Shown here one piece after another: positions 34,573 through 46,500 of a stretch of 59,419 nucleotides of DNA; within the stretch, counting starts at the first letter, position 1; each line of letters starts with the position of its first letter. The DNA comes from Candolleomyces eurysporus (Eukaryota > Basidiomycota > Agaricomycetes > Agaricales > Psathyrellaceae). The notes beneath the pieces were generated by a model that was not told the DNA's origin, did not search any database, and was given only the letters and a program-made list of their open reading frames with translations. The translations under genes were made by a program, and so were the position numbers. The DNA lies in the NCBI GenBank assembly GCA_027579435.1, contig JANBPK010001495.1:1-59419 (forward strand), given 5' to 3'.

Positions 34573-37312
34573 ATGCCTACANCATCCACCTCCAACTCTC
34601 TCGTCCGAGGAAGAGAGCTTGNCATTCAAACCGTCCACGAATCGAATCTTCGGAGCCAGCATCTAGAGNTCTTCTACAACACCATTACCGATGGCTCCAT
34701 TGGTCTTGCNCCCATCTACGGGNCNAACGTTACCCTGTCCACTCTGGTNATCGTGTCGAACACCAATGCCCTNGTGGTCCACTTCAGCTCTGGCAAGGCG
34801 TCGGGGCAGTCTACAAAGGCCAGAAAGCTGCTTCAGGATGCTTTGCTNTCCGAAGATAGCATTATCAAGTACGCTTTTCTCATGGACAAGCTGACCTTCT
34901 CTTTGTATCATGGCTTCAAGATTCGGGTCGCTTCGGCCCAGAGTCTGCTCAAACCTCAGGCNGACGACGCCATCCATCACTCGACCGTTGGCGATGCTCT
35001 TGCAGGAGTTCCTGGAAAGATAGCCCNGGAGGAACTTGTGCAGCTGTTCAAGAATAACGAAGGCAAGGGGACGAGTGTCGAAGAGGCTGCCCGCCAAGCT
35101 TGGCTGGCCTATCACGCCGGATCCTCTCCCTCCCGTCAGTCCAAGTTGACGCTCTTCGACAGTTCTACGCAACACAGCTCGGTATGATTTCACCAGTTAC
35201 ACCGTGACTAGCCACCTGTTCTGATGTAGCTTCGCAGCATCTNCAAACGATGTCGCAGTTGTACTGCCTTGCTATCCGGCTCCGGCTTCTCAAGCCGGAT
35301 GTCGTTAAGAACGACATCGACTCGAAGTTCAAGGTTGGCAAAGGGTCTGTCGAGTTGACGTCAACCCGATTCAAGACGAGGATCACACAAGCAAGTACAC
35401 GCCAGGTATAAAGTCACCTTCCTTTCGTTTACTAATGCTCCATCTGAATTGTAACTNGTCTTGATTCNCAGAATCTCGAAATCAAAATCCGCAATGACCA
35501 AGGGCAAGTAGTCGACATCGCTGCTAAAACCAAGAAAGTGAANGGGCGTGGGGTACAGGTTGCNACCACGAAGAGCATGGCAACNGCAACNTCGATTGTT
35601 TCTGTGAAGACGTANGGNCGCGAACCCCCCACCAACATTGANTCAACACGCCACCGNCTCCTGGCTAATGTTTTGCAAGGGACTGTCACCCTCCTTTCGA
35701 ATCCGTTCGTTCAAGCNATTTTCTTCCCCCAGGACCCGAAAGCCCAGTGGCCTTGTTCTATTCGGCGGCCTATTCCAAGGAGTGTGGTTCAACCGAGCCG
35801 ANCGCTGAACNGCTCGCAAACGAAGGCAGTTGAAGCNATTATTTCACTGGATGACCGNCATCGCGTCGTTATGATACATGGNCCACCTGGGACCGGCAAA
35901 ACAACCGTCATTGCCGCAAGCACTCAAAGNATCGTTGAATCCGATTCCCTCGCTACAGTTTACCTCATCGCTCATTCCAACGTCGCTGTTAAGAATATCG
36001 CCGAGAAGCTGGTGAACTCTGATTTCTTGGATTTCANNATTATCGTTTCGAGGGAGTTCCATTTCGATTGGTGAGCCTGATACCATTCCCTCCTNATNCT
36101 TCCTAGTCCACTGATANAGTATTTTCGTATGTAGGCACGAGCATTTGTATGAGAAAGTTGAAGGGAACCTCATCCGAACCGACTCTCTCCCTGACGACCC
36201 TCTCGCGGCTCAGCGTTTGCTACTAGGGGCTAGGGTAATCCTATCCACCTTGAGCAACTTGCTTAACCAGAAGATGGCCGAAATTATGCGAGTCGTTCCG
36301 ATTGAGACGTTGGTCATCGACGAAGCGTCCCAGATCGACGTCGGGGATTACCTCCCGGTTATTAATAGGTACCAACGCACGCTGCAGAAGCTGGTTTTCA
36401 TCGGGGACGACAAGCAATGTACGTCGCTTTTCTATGTTTCGGGTGTATCAAATCTAACGATTTCGTATAGTGGCACCTTATGGCCAGGAGCAAATAAAGG
36501 AGATGCAGAGTATCTTCGAGAAGCGTCACCTTCGGGGAGCTGCCATCTTGCTCGATACGCAGTGTAAGGACTACACATCGTCTGTTCGATATTCNTCTAT
36601 TTACCGTATCGACGCCCAGATCGAATGCCAGTCCCCATTGGCAGTTTTATTTCGAAACATGTCTACGGGGGCAAGCTCAAGACCAGCCACCCCTCGACAT
36701 TACGCAAGCCCTGTCGATTCATCGATGTGCGCAACTCGACCGAAGAAAAGAGGGGCCATAGCTGGATAGTAAGTCAAGACACGTGTTTTCTTTGTGCATC
36801 GGTGGCTTACCCAGGTTACTCCCTTGCTCTAGAATAAACGCGAAGCCCATGCGGTCATCGCAATCGCTAAGCAGCTTAATGAGTCCGGCCTCTCTTATCG
36901 AATTATTACGCCCTACGACCCTCAGAGGTCGTACCTTGAATCCGAGTTGCAGAGGGAGAAACTGCCTCACGAAGATAAATGCTTCAACGTCGACTCGTTC
37001 CAAGGTACGTTGTTATCGATCCGCTAGACTGTCCCTGCACGTTTAACGTATGGAATCGCAGGCAACGAAGCAGACTACATTATCGTTTCCCTGGTTCGTT
37101 CCGGGAACAAGCTCGGGTTCCTACAGGAGGACAGACGCGTCAACGTGATGCTCACGAGATGCAAGAAGGCTATGATCGTATGCACGAACCGTACCTTTGT
37201 CGAAGGTGTCGCGCAGAAGTCGCTCGTTGGGAAGCTGGCGAGTAGTTTGGAAGGGGACCCTTGGGTGGAGTCGCGTCGCATCTTGTACACTAAAATGAAC
37301 CTGTTCGCATGA
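34573..37312 (+). CDS. UPF1-like SF1 helicase, tandem copy 1
   Basis: The N-terminal 200 residues are a helical/beta region without clear homology (VVHFSSGKASGQSTKARKL, DKLTFSLYHGFKIRVASAQ). The helicase core follows: a Walker A PPGTGKTT, LIAHSNVAVKNIA, Walker B VIDEASQIDVGDYLP, FIGDDKQ, an RMPVPIG block, and domain 2 with RIITPYDPQRSYLE, NVDSFQGNEADYIIVSLVRS and NVMLTRCK. All core SF1 motifs are present. Exons are interrupted by short introns, one directly after GDDKQ. N density is high (34.2-36.6 kb). The 3' neighbour is a paralogue in the same orientation. RNA/DNA unwinding is expected; its pathway is unknown, as no UPF1 zinc domain is seen. Confidence 0.82.
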
Positions 37313-37553
37313 TAGAAATCCTAGCCGCTGCTGCTCACTTTGTTGTATCATTGTATTGCATTACACACCGTATTTCTATAAGAAAATAGTCGTAAATCAG
37401 AAGAAGATGAAATAGACGTGGGAACCCGGAATAACCGATGTCTGTTTAAGACTGCCTCGAGGCCGGCTGGCCTACCTCGTTGTGATTTCGTCACGATGTA
37501 ACGATAGCGCAGCTTGCCATCGCTCCTCCACCAGCGATACCGGTCTGCCCTTC
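37313..37553. promoter_or_regulatory. Intergenic region between the tandem helicases
   Basis: These 241 bp hold the copy 1 terminator and the copy 2 promoter. No individual site was identified. Confidence 0.35.
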
Positions 37554-40480
37554 ATGCCCCCTCCGCCTTTCATCTTCATGCAGCCGGTCCTGAATGGACC
37601 GGGCGCGAATTTGAATCGAAGAATCAATGTCGTATCCTTATCCGAATCCAAAGTCACCCCCAAGGTCATATCCACTTTCGACAAGTCCGAGTCTCCTGTT
37701 CTTGGGTTGGCCCCTGGGTACACCAAGAACGGGAAGCTCTACTCTCTAGCAATCTGCGATGGTACCAGCGCTCTCATCGTGGACTTCAGCCGCGCCGCCG
37801 CCGGCGGGAAGCCTTCGTCCAAGGGCAAAAAGGGTACCCCTGACTCGTCCGGCTCTGGCTCTGACAGTAGCGATGCGGCGCCCAGTTCTGGTGGTCGAAA
37901 GCTGATCGAAGAGAAGCTTCTGGCTCGATCCACCAATACCGTCCTGGCCGCGTTCGACATGGGCCCGTTGGCCCTCTCCCTCTATACGGATTTCGGAATC
38001 GGTGTCGCCAACGGCATCGACGTCCAAAGCACCTTCCCAAACATCCCCCCAGACTTCGACACAAGTCCATATGCGGTTGTTGACAGAGCGCTCCGACACG
38101 CTCAGCTCGACAAGGTGAAGCCAAGTGCCGAGAGGATCGGCAGCGAATTCCGCAACACCACGTATGAACCCACCGAGCTCAACTGTAGGAAGGAGCTTGT
38201 TTGCCGCGCCTGGCTGGCGCACTACCTGATCGATGCATGCCTGGATGGCCCAGCGCGAGAAGAGGTGAAGAAGGCCAATACCAAAGGAATGCCGCCCGAT
38301 GTGAGTGCATCCAGTCGTGTTTTCAATAGGCTGCGCGCGCTAAACCCTTGCCCGAATGACTCATTTTTACAGTTCCTCAAGATTGTTGCCAAGATCTGTT
38401 CTGATGACCATCGACTCTCTTTGGGAGGGTCCCCGGCGACCAAGCACGGGATCGCTAATGTTCGAAGTCAAGACAACGGCGTCACTCACATCAACGCTGC
38501 GGCCTATAAACACAAATTCCGAGGGAAGGAAAAGGTGAGTTCTTCGCTATGCCATTGCCTCTGTACCCACAACTTTGCTAATCATTCAACTTTGATCGAA
38601 TAGAGTGGCCGAGTCGTGGTCGAAAACGAACGTGGCCGCTTTGCCATCCACACCGCCATCGACGCCACTAGCGGTGGCTCCGGCGTAATCCAGTCCACCG
38701 TCATCAACGCCAACACCACCGTAATATCCACCGAGACTACCGGCTACGACGGTCCTACGCTCGCTGCATCGCGGCGTGCGCAAATAATCTTAGGCGTCCT
38801 ACAAGGGAAAGACGGTCTCTTCATCGAAAACCCTTGGATTAAAAACGTCTGGTTTTCGACTGATGGGGATCTTACTTGGCCAAAGGAATGGTCCACCCTG
38901 ACGCCGCAGGCTTCTCCCAGTTCTCCTACCTCTCAAAACCCTCCAGACACCTCCACATACAAGAAGATCACACTCAATAGGTCCCAGCAGAAAGCTGTCA
39001 ACCATATGCTCAGCACCAAAGATGCCTACCGCTTTGTTATCGTTCAAGGCCCTCCCGGCACCGGGAAGACTTCCGTTATCGGAGCTTATGTCACCATGGC
39101 CATTAGTCGAGGCCAGGATGGCATATGGCTCATCGCCCAATCAAATGTTGCTGTCAAGAATATCGCACTGAAGCTATTATCGATCGGATTTGACAACTGG
39201 AAGATTTTGGTGGCAAAAGACTTTCATAATGGCTGGTATGTGCTGTGGTTGGCTATCCATGCATTTTATTCACTTCATTATCTTCAGGCATGAACACCTC
39301 TATGCTGAAGATCATCGCTTTGATGGCCACCTTCTGATTTCTGACAAGTTCAGGCTTGTCCGCCCTGCTGATCTCGAGGGTTGCAGGGTGATGCTTTCGA
39401 CTCTGAGCATGCTGTCCAATGACCACATTACCAAATTCACCCGACAGGTTCCAATGAAGACCCTGATTGTCGACGAGGCTAGCCAGATTGAGGTTGGCAA
39501 CTATGTCCCTGCTTTCACAGCATTTCCTTCCCTGCGCAAGGTTTGCTGGATTGGTGACGACAAGCAATGTGAGTATTACTTCAATTATTTCATTTAAAAT
39601 CTCATCTATTATTTAGTGCCTCCACATGGCCAGGAAGAGTTTGTAGAATTGCAAAGCATTTTTGAGGTACCTCATTTGAAGAACCATGTTGTCTTTCTTG
39701 ATACCCAATGTGAGTTTCTCATTTTTAGTTTTATTTTTATTTATTCATTCTCTTGTAGACCGTATGCCCCCTGAAATTGGGGGGATCATCTCCAATGCTA
39801 TATATAGCAACAAACTCAAATCAAATCCACGTCACCCAGTCACCTCGGACACCATCTCTTGCTATTTTATTGATGTGCCTCAGGGCCGAGAGAGTAAAGC
39901 AGAAACTTCTTGGAAGGTATGTTCTTTATTTCTAGTATTTTTTTTTCTTCCTAGATCTACTCACTTGGCTGTATTTAGAATGTTGCAGAGCAAGCTGTCG
40001 TTTTGAAGCTTGCTAAGCATCTTCAAGATGCCGAAATGGCTTACAAGATTATCACCCCTTATGAGGGCCAGACTACAGGTATTCAGCACTTGATGAAGGA
40101 GCCTGACTCAGGCTTGTCCTGGGCAGACAAGTGCTTCAATGTTGACGCATTTCAGGGTATCTATTCCTTTTATTTATTTATTTTTGTTTAAATTTGGTAC
40201 TTATTTTTCTTTGACTTTTGTAGGGAATGAAGAGGACTATATCATCATCTCGCTTGTCCGGTCCAAGGGACTGGGCTTCTTGGACAACTTACGTCGCACC
40301 AATGTGATGCTCACCCGCTGCAAGAAAGGCATGTTTATTATCACCAGTCGCAAATTCATGGATGGAGATGGAGGAGACTCTCTTGTTGGGGAGTTGCTGG
40401 ACTGCTTGGAGGATACACTGGGGGACAAGGTGTGGTTGACAGAGGCGCAGATTGACCAAGGCCAGATCTCTAATATCTAA
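37554..40480 (+). CDS. UPF1-like SF1 helicase, tandem copy 2
   Basis: Start chosen at the first ATG of the open frame (MPPPPFIFMQPVLNGPG). The N-terminal region parallels copy 1: LYSLAICDGTSALIVDFS, AAFDMGPLALSLYTDFGIG and NGIDVQS. The strand-helix pattern and FDMGPLALSLYTDFGI recall an RNase D-like exonuclease fold, but catalytic acids are not obvious, so this is only a suggestion. Helicase motifs: VQGPPGTGKTS, LIAQSNVAVKN, IVDEASQIEVGNYVP, WIGDDKQ, LDTQYRMPPEIGG, KIITPYEGQ, NVDAFQGNEEDYIIISL and NVMLTRCKKGM. It ends QGQISNI. From about 39.2 kb on, the introns become very T-rich, unlike the first part of the gene. Confidence 0.84.
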
Positions 40481-41010
40481 CTATGAATTTCCCTTTTCTT
40501 TTTTTTTGGTCTGACTGCTAAAGCCAAGGGTTTATCCATTTGGCTGGGCCTTTAGGCAGACAGGTGCTTGGCACCTCACAGTTATTTCATTGTGAGAGGC
40601 CTGGCAACTGTCTGCCTGGGGCACAGAGGAAAGGATTGACCTGAGGCTGGCTGGATGCCGGCTTCTTATGTGTACTATTAGCTATGTTGTGTCGTACTTG
40701 TTCCCCCTGCCCCCCCCTCTTTCCAGAAAATAATAAAACCAATAAAGCCAAAGGCTGGACTGATATGAAATAGCAAATAAAAATCCAGTATTTTCCTGAA
40801 ATTTATTAGTAGAAAAAACAGGAATCAATGTATTTCTATATATTATAGATGGCTTGTAATAGGTCTAGGCTCTACATCCTCATTTTTGAGACAAAGTGGC
40901 TTCATCTCCATCAAGGATTCCACCACAGCATTCTTGAATTTCTTGGTTGATGTGTTTGCATTCGAAAACTTGGATTCAATACCAAATTTGATCATTTTCG
41001 GAGCAGCGAG
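39190..41010. other. Block with AT-rich introns and shifted codon flavour
   Basis: Introns here, such as 39713-39758 ('tttttagttttatttttatt') and 40157-40223, are dominated by T runs. The exons favour T- or A-ending codons more than the rest of the window. The block covers the 3' half of helicase copy 2, the intergenic sequence with nested hairpins, and the last exon of the carnitine acetyltransferase gene. Both genes read smoothly across the edges. No percentage is given because none was computed. Confidence 0.5.
40554..40617. repeat. Nested imperfect hairpins in convergent 3' intergenic region
   Basis: AGGCAGACAGGTGC (40554) pairs with GCAACTGTCTGCCT (40604-40617). Inside are the smaller palindromes GGTGCTTGGCACC and CTCACA...TGTGAG. 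A further pair, AGCCAA/TTGGCT, flanks it at 40522-40543. It sits between the stop codons of two convergent genes. It could be a bidirectional terminator or a short inverted-repeat element. Confidence 0.6.
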
Positions 41011-43203
41011 GTCTGAATTGCACGAGGTGATCAACGAAACGCTCGACAGAGATGGATGAGCCACTCACAGTTAATCCCGTACCCGTCCTCGTACATAGCG
41101 CCGAAGCCGGTGCCCTTGAAAAGGTAACCGGCGCTCAACCCGCTCGTGCCAAGCTTCCATTTGGCGCTACGTTCGAAGAGTTCATCTTCGAAGAGGGCCG
41201 CCGACTCGCCGTTCGCTGGCCGCAAGAGAAGTTGGAGACCCAAGAGGTGGCGATCGATCTGAGGCCGCTTCCCGTTTTAACCGTGTGTGGGGCTGGACGG
41301 CCCGCTGGGGTGCTTTCAAACGTGCGCGATCCTAAGAATCAATGATAATTAGCGAAGCAATACAGGTAAAGGTAGCTGTGAACGTACCGAAACACCGGGA
41401 GTCACCAGTCTCAGTACCCAGTCTCGAGCGTCCCTCGTTAGCGTCCGCAGAGTCTCCGTTCGACCGTTCTTGAACATCCGAGTGAGGACGGTTTCGTACG
41501 TAGCCGTGAATTCGCCGCGAGTCTTGTACCACGCAAGTTGGAGGACCATTTGGACGTAGGCGTCTGGAGAGAAATTGCCGATAGTCTTGATCCAGTCGGT
41601 GCCGTAGTCGTCGAACCAGAGAACGCTGTCGTCCGAATTCTCGACGATCTTGAGGGCTCGTCCGCGAGCTGCCGTACACTCCTTTTGGATGCGCTCGTCG
41701 GCGACCCAGTCGAGGCGTTCCCATGCTGCTTCTGAAGCGTCGACGCCTTGGGGATGGATGACTTTGTCCTCAGTGAATTCGGAGAGCTCAACACCTTGGA
41801 CGATGGCGTATTCCGCGACGATACTTGGGACGAGGGCGTCGCAGGGTGAGTGTTCGCCGGAAGCACCGGCCCGCGTTGACGGGTCGACGATGAGAGTGTA
41901 TGCTTTGTCGTAGAAGCGGTTGCCAATGTTGAGCTCGGTTCCGCGGATCATATGAAGGTGAGAGTCGAGAGCGGACTGAGCCGAGCTTCGGTGGTGCACC
42001 TTATGGGGTGGCAAGGGACGTGAGGGATGCGGCGGGGTGATTGAGAAGGTGGTATGGTCGAGGCTAAGGGCCATGACACTGTTGAGCATCACTTGGTGGG
42101 ATCTCCTGTTTGAGGGGTGAAGAGCAAGTAGGTGGTCTAGATTCTGGGCGCAGAGTTAGAGGCTACACCGGGAAAAGGTGAGTTTGATGAACGTACCGAA
42201 GCCCATTTGTCGCGGTCGTCTCCGCTGAGAATCCCTACTGGAACGGGCTTCTCACCTCGAGCCAGCCTGTCCTCGACGTCGAGCACGAGAGAGCGTAACC
42301 GGGCTTCAATTTGCTTAGGAGACATAAGAATGGGAGGAGAATCGGGGGAAGTCGGTGGGTAGTAGACGGGGACGGCGTAGCACCAGTCGTGAAGCATTAC
42401 GAGTATTGAGCGAGCTTCTCGTGTAGGCGTTTCCGGTGGTGTCGATAGTGTATCACAGAACGGCTCTGGTATTCGTGCCATGTTGAACATTTTGGACGTG
42501 CTGTTGCGGAACCAAATTCCTACGTAGAGCGTCAATGGCTAGCACGATCTACAGAAAGAGAAACCCACCTGTCCTAGTGGTATCTGGATGCAATTCCTGG
42601 CTATTCAGCTTATCTTTAAATTCTAGCGTACGCCAAACGAGCCAAGCTGCCCGACGGAGCTGCCAAAAAGTCGTTCCAGCACGGTTGTTGTTGGTCTCCC
42701 CCTTGAGAGCGGTCGCCGGCATGGTATCGTCCTCAAAGAACGCTAGCCACCAGTTCGAGTTGACGAGAAGCGGGGCTCTCCACTCGAGGTAGGCCTTGTT
42801 AAGCCAGAAGTTGTCATCGAGCCAGTTGTTCGGTGACGCTCTGTCCAGGGCTATCAAGACTCTTGTAAGTGGAAGTATTCGGAGGAAGGTTTCTGGAATA
42901 CATACCTCCTAACCGGTCCTGCAGAACCTTCCCAATCCCAACCTCGAACTCGTCGGCCCATTTTTTGCGGAGGGAAAGCCCGGACTGGTATGACATACCA
43001 CCCCGTTTCTCATCTTCCAAAAGCAATGGCTCCAACGAGGCCAAGTACTTGTCGAGAGTTTTTCGGAGAGGTGGTACGGGAAGCCTAGGCATATGGGGCG
43101 GCTTCAGTTTAGCTTGCGGAGGAGCCGCCGTCGTCGACGTGGACCGCGACATGATATTACTTGGGGAAAGGAGCGCTTGCGGCCTCAGGTGAACCCTGAC
43201 CAT
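40843..43203 (-). CDS. CAT2: Carnitine O-acetyltransferase
   Basis: The choline/carnitine acyltransferase pattern is clear: LRKTLDKYLASLEPLL, NNWLDDNFWLNKAYLEWR, WWLAFFEDD, NRFYDKAYTLIVD, then GEHSPCDALVP with the catalytic His, and the C-terminal DGYGIN-Y and KMIKFGIESKFSNA. Starting at 43203 adds 17 residues (MVRVHLRPQALLSPSN) that look like a mitochondrial presequence; starting at 43152 gives MSRSTSTT. The protein ends SHL, a plausible peroxisomal PTS1, so dual targeting by alternative starts is likely, as in yeast Cat2. Near 41248-41255 the frame shifts: REAAS reads in one frame and IDRHLLGLQLLLRPANG in another. This is an assembly error, a tiny unusual intron or a real lesion. It exchanges acetyl groups between CoA and carnitine. 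Confidence 0.83.
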
Positions 43204-43500
43204 CTCAGGCACGGCTGGCAAAAAAAGACGCCACAAAACAGATGCCTGGCAGAATTTAGAGCCGGGACAGTTGCATGTTAGCGCGAGCGACGATGAGGAA
43301 GAGACTAAGTTCGAATCGGTCGATGTCGACGTCGACGATGACCCTGACCGTGACACTGACAGGGTTTAGTCAGGAAAATCAAATCTTATCTTATCACGCG
43401 ACGACGACGGTACCGCGAATGACATTGACGACGACCCTGACTCCAAACCACCATGTCCCCGTTGACCATCGCTATCTCTCTTCGCAAACCTTCTTGATTA
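43204..43500. promoter_or_regulatory. Divergent promoter region CAT2 / RAD2
   Basis: These 297 bp lie between the longer carnitine acetyltransferase start and the Rad2 start codon. The region includes GACGACG/GATGTCGACGTCGACG runs near 43320. Both promoters must be here; no specific factor site is claimed. Confidence 0.4.
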
Positions 43501-46500
43501 ATGGGCGTAAAGTCACTATGGAGTCTGCTCACGCCCGTCGGGCGACCAGTAATGTAGGCCTCGATTCTGTGTCTTTGATATGGACCACGTTGACGTTGGA
43601 CTAGGCTGGAGACAGTGGAAGGAAAGGCTATGGCTATAGACTCCAGTATCTGGATATACCAATTTCAGGCAACGATGCGTGATAAGGACGGTCGTGCATT
43701 GACGAACGCCCACGTTCTTGGGTTCCTCCGAAGAATCTCGAAGCTGCTGTTCTATGGCATCAGGCCTGTCTTCGTCTTTGACGGTGGTGCACCAGCATTA
43801 AAGCGGTCGACCTTGGTGTGTGAATCCATATATGTTATGGAAGGAGAGGGTATTGATTTTTGGTAAGAATGAGCGCAGAAAGAAGAAGTCTGGAGCCGCT
43901 GTGAGCCATGCGAAACTCGCAGAGAAACTGCTTGCAGCCCAGCTTAGAAGGGAGGCCGTCAAGCAGTGCGTACTTCCGCTCTATTCATTGGAGTCATTCT
44001 GACATATGCCTCTAGCGCTTCAAAGGGAAAGGAACGAGAAGTTGACCCCGCTGCTTTGGACAACCCGAACACCGTATACCTTGAAGATATAGATTCGTCC
44101 ATGCCAAAAACCCCGGCTCGACCCAAACCGCCAACGCCACAGTCCAGCTCTAAGAAGCGGGGAAAGTTCCACGAACACGACCCGTACAAGCTTCCAGAAG
44201 TCGACATGGACTCTGTAGTCACCAAAATAACACAATCTTCTGCCCCCGACCCACGTCTAGCCACGGAAGAGGAATTGAGAGATTTTATTGAAGATATGCG
44301 ACCGGAGGACTTTGACGTCAACTCCCCCGCGTTTCGAGACCTTCCAACAGAAGTACAGTACGAAATCGTCGGTGACCTTCGACTCAAATCTCGTCAGACG
44401 TCCTTCGCTCGGCTGCAGAAGATGCTCAAGAATTCGAGGACCCCGTTAGATTTTTCCAAACAACAAATCGAGAATCTCAGGCAGCGAAATGCGTTGACGC
44501 AGCAACTGCTCGTTACCACCGATACCATTGGTAGCGCTCATATTTCGATTCCTGTGCGAATTGCGAGCGAAAGGAATAGGCAGTATGTCCTCATCAAGAA
44601 CAACGACGGTTCTGGTGGTTGGATTCTTGGTGTGCAAGACAAGACTGGGAGTCGTGACATGCCGATTGAGATTGACCAAGACGAGAAGCAATCCGAAAGC
44701 GAGGACGACGAGGATGCAGATATGGAGGAGGTTGAAGTGTGAGTACTGCCCCCCTCAATTATGCTATGCATTACTTGCAATCTGCCTAAATGTTAACTCG
44801 GAGCGACCTTAAACCAGACCACTAGCAAATATTGCCGACCCCGACCTCCAAGCATACCAACGCGAAAACGCACTCACTGCATTGTCGAAGCGGAACACTT
44901 CGAAAGGGCTCGAATCTATATCCCGCCCAATCGTTCGGAAACGCAAGACCAACGATTTGTTCCTCATGAACGACAGCGATCTATCAGAAGAGGAGCTGCT
45001 ACAAATGGCCGTGGACGAAGAAGGAACGAGAGCAGCAGAGGACGAAGACGACGACGAAGCTCTGGCATTCGCCATCCAAGCCTCTCTCGACCAGTCGAAG
45101 CCATCTAAACCTACACGTCCGCATCCCGTCGCCTCCACCAGTGCAATTACTCTGGACGATAGTCCCCACCACCGCTCTTCACCTCGGACGCCTGAGCGGA
45201 AATCCAGAGCAGCGTTGCCGACAGAGGATAACAATGACTTTGACGACATGTACGAGACGCCGAGCAGGTTGTCTACGGTTATGAAGTTCGCGCACTCGTC
45301 GCATTCATCGACTCGGAAGGTGTCTGATCCTTCGACGATGTTCGGACGGCCAAGTTCGCTTTTGGTTTCGAACAAGGCGCCGTCTCCGGATGTTCAAGCT
45401 CAGAGTGAGGATGATTCGGATGAAGATATGGAGGCTGTTGATATCCCGGCGGATGAAGCTCCCATTTCCCAAGTTGGAGTTGGGAGGGAGGACGACGAGG
45501 TAGTCGAAATGCGGGCACCGAGCGAGGGCAACGAGCTGGTGGACGAGAGGGAGGAACCGGAGGAGGAGTCGTTGTCCAACCCGCCTGCTCACCAACCTGT
45601 GGTAGACAATAATACTAGCAAATCTGTTAGATTTGCGCCAACGGACCTTCTTCCTCCAACAAAGCCCTTTCAAAGCCGTTCTTCTGCTCCTCTTGCTCAA
45701 ACCTTTGAAATCCAGCCCTCGAACCCTATCATCATTTCCCCCCAAATTGCTTCAGAGCCTTCTGCGATCGCAGTCGAGGATTCCGACGACGATATGGAAG
45801 AGATACCCGTTGAGCAAAGTGCTCCCGTCATCGAGCCGGAAACGACGCGTCCGAAATCACCTGTACAGGCTCAAAGTCTCCCTGTTAGCAGTGACGTTTC
45901 TCCTGTTCCTTTCAATCCTCTACCAGTCCCTTCGTCTGGCTTGGTCCAAGATCCCTCTAACCCGCTCTTTATACCCGCCTCTCGTTCCCCGTCTCCATCA
46001 TCCGCGCTTGACTCTCCTCGTCCCGAAGTTACCGTTATACTTGGACACCAGGAACAAGAAGAGCAACTCCAAGACCAAGAACAAGCACACGAAGAAGAAG
46101 CCTTTGATGCAGCAGCCGAAATGGATTTGCATGCAGAGGAGGGCGAGTTTGCGCGATTCCTTTCGCAGGTCAAAGGACGGGATTTGGGTGAAGTTAGGCG
46201 GGAGATTGATGAGGAGATTGATGTTTTGAACCAGCAGAAGAAGGCGGCGATGAGGGATGCGGAGGATGTGACGCAGCAGATGGTTAGCCAGATCATGGTG
46301 AGTGGCTCCTCTTCTGTCTCTTATCCGAACGAAACGTGGATCTCAACGGGATGGTTGGTAGGCGATGCTCAGGCTCTTCGGCATACCATATATCACAGCC
46401 CCGATGGAAGCTGAAGCCCAATGCGCCGAACTCGTCTCTTTAGGACTCGTCGACGGAGTGATCACAGACGATAGTGACGTCTTCCTCTTCGGCGCCTCAC

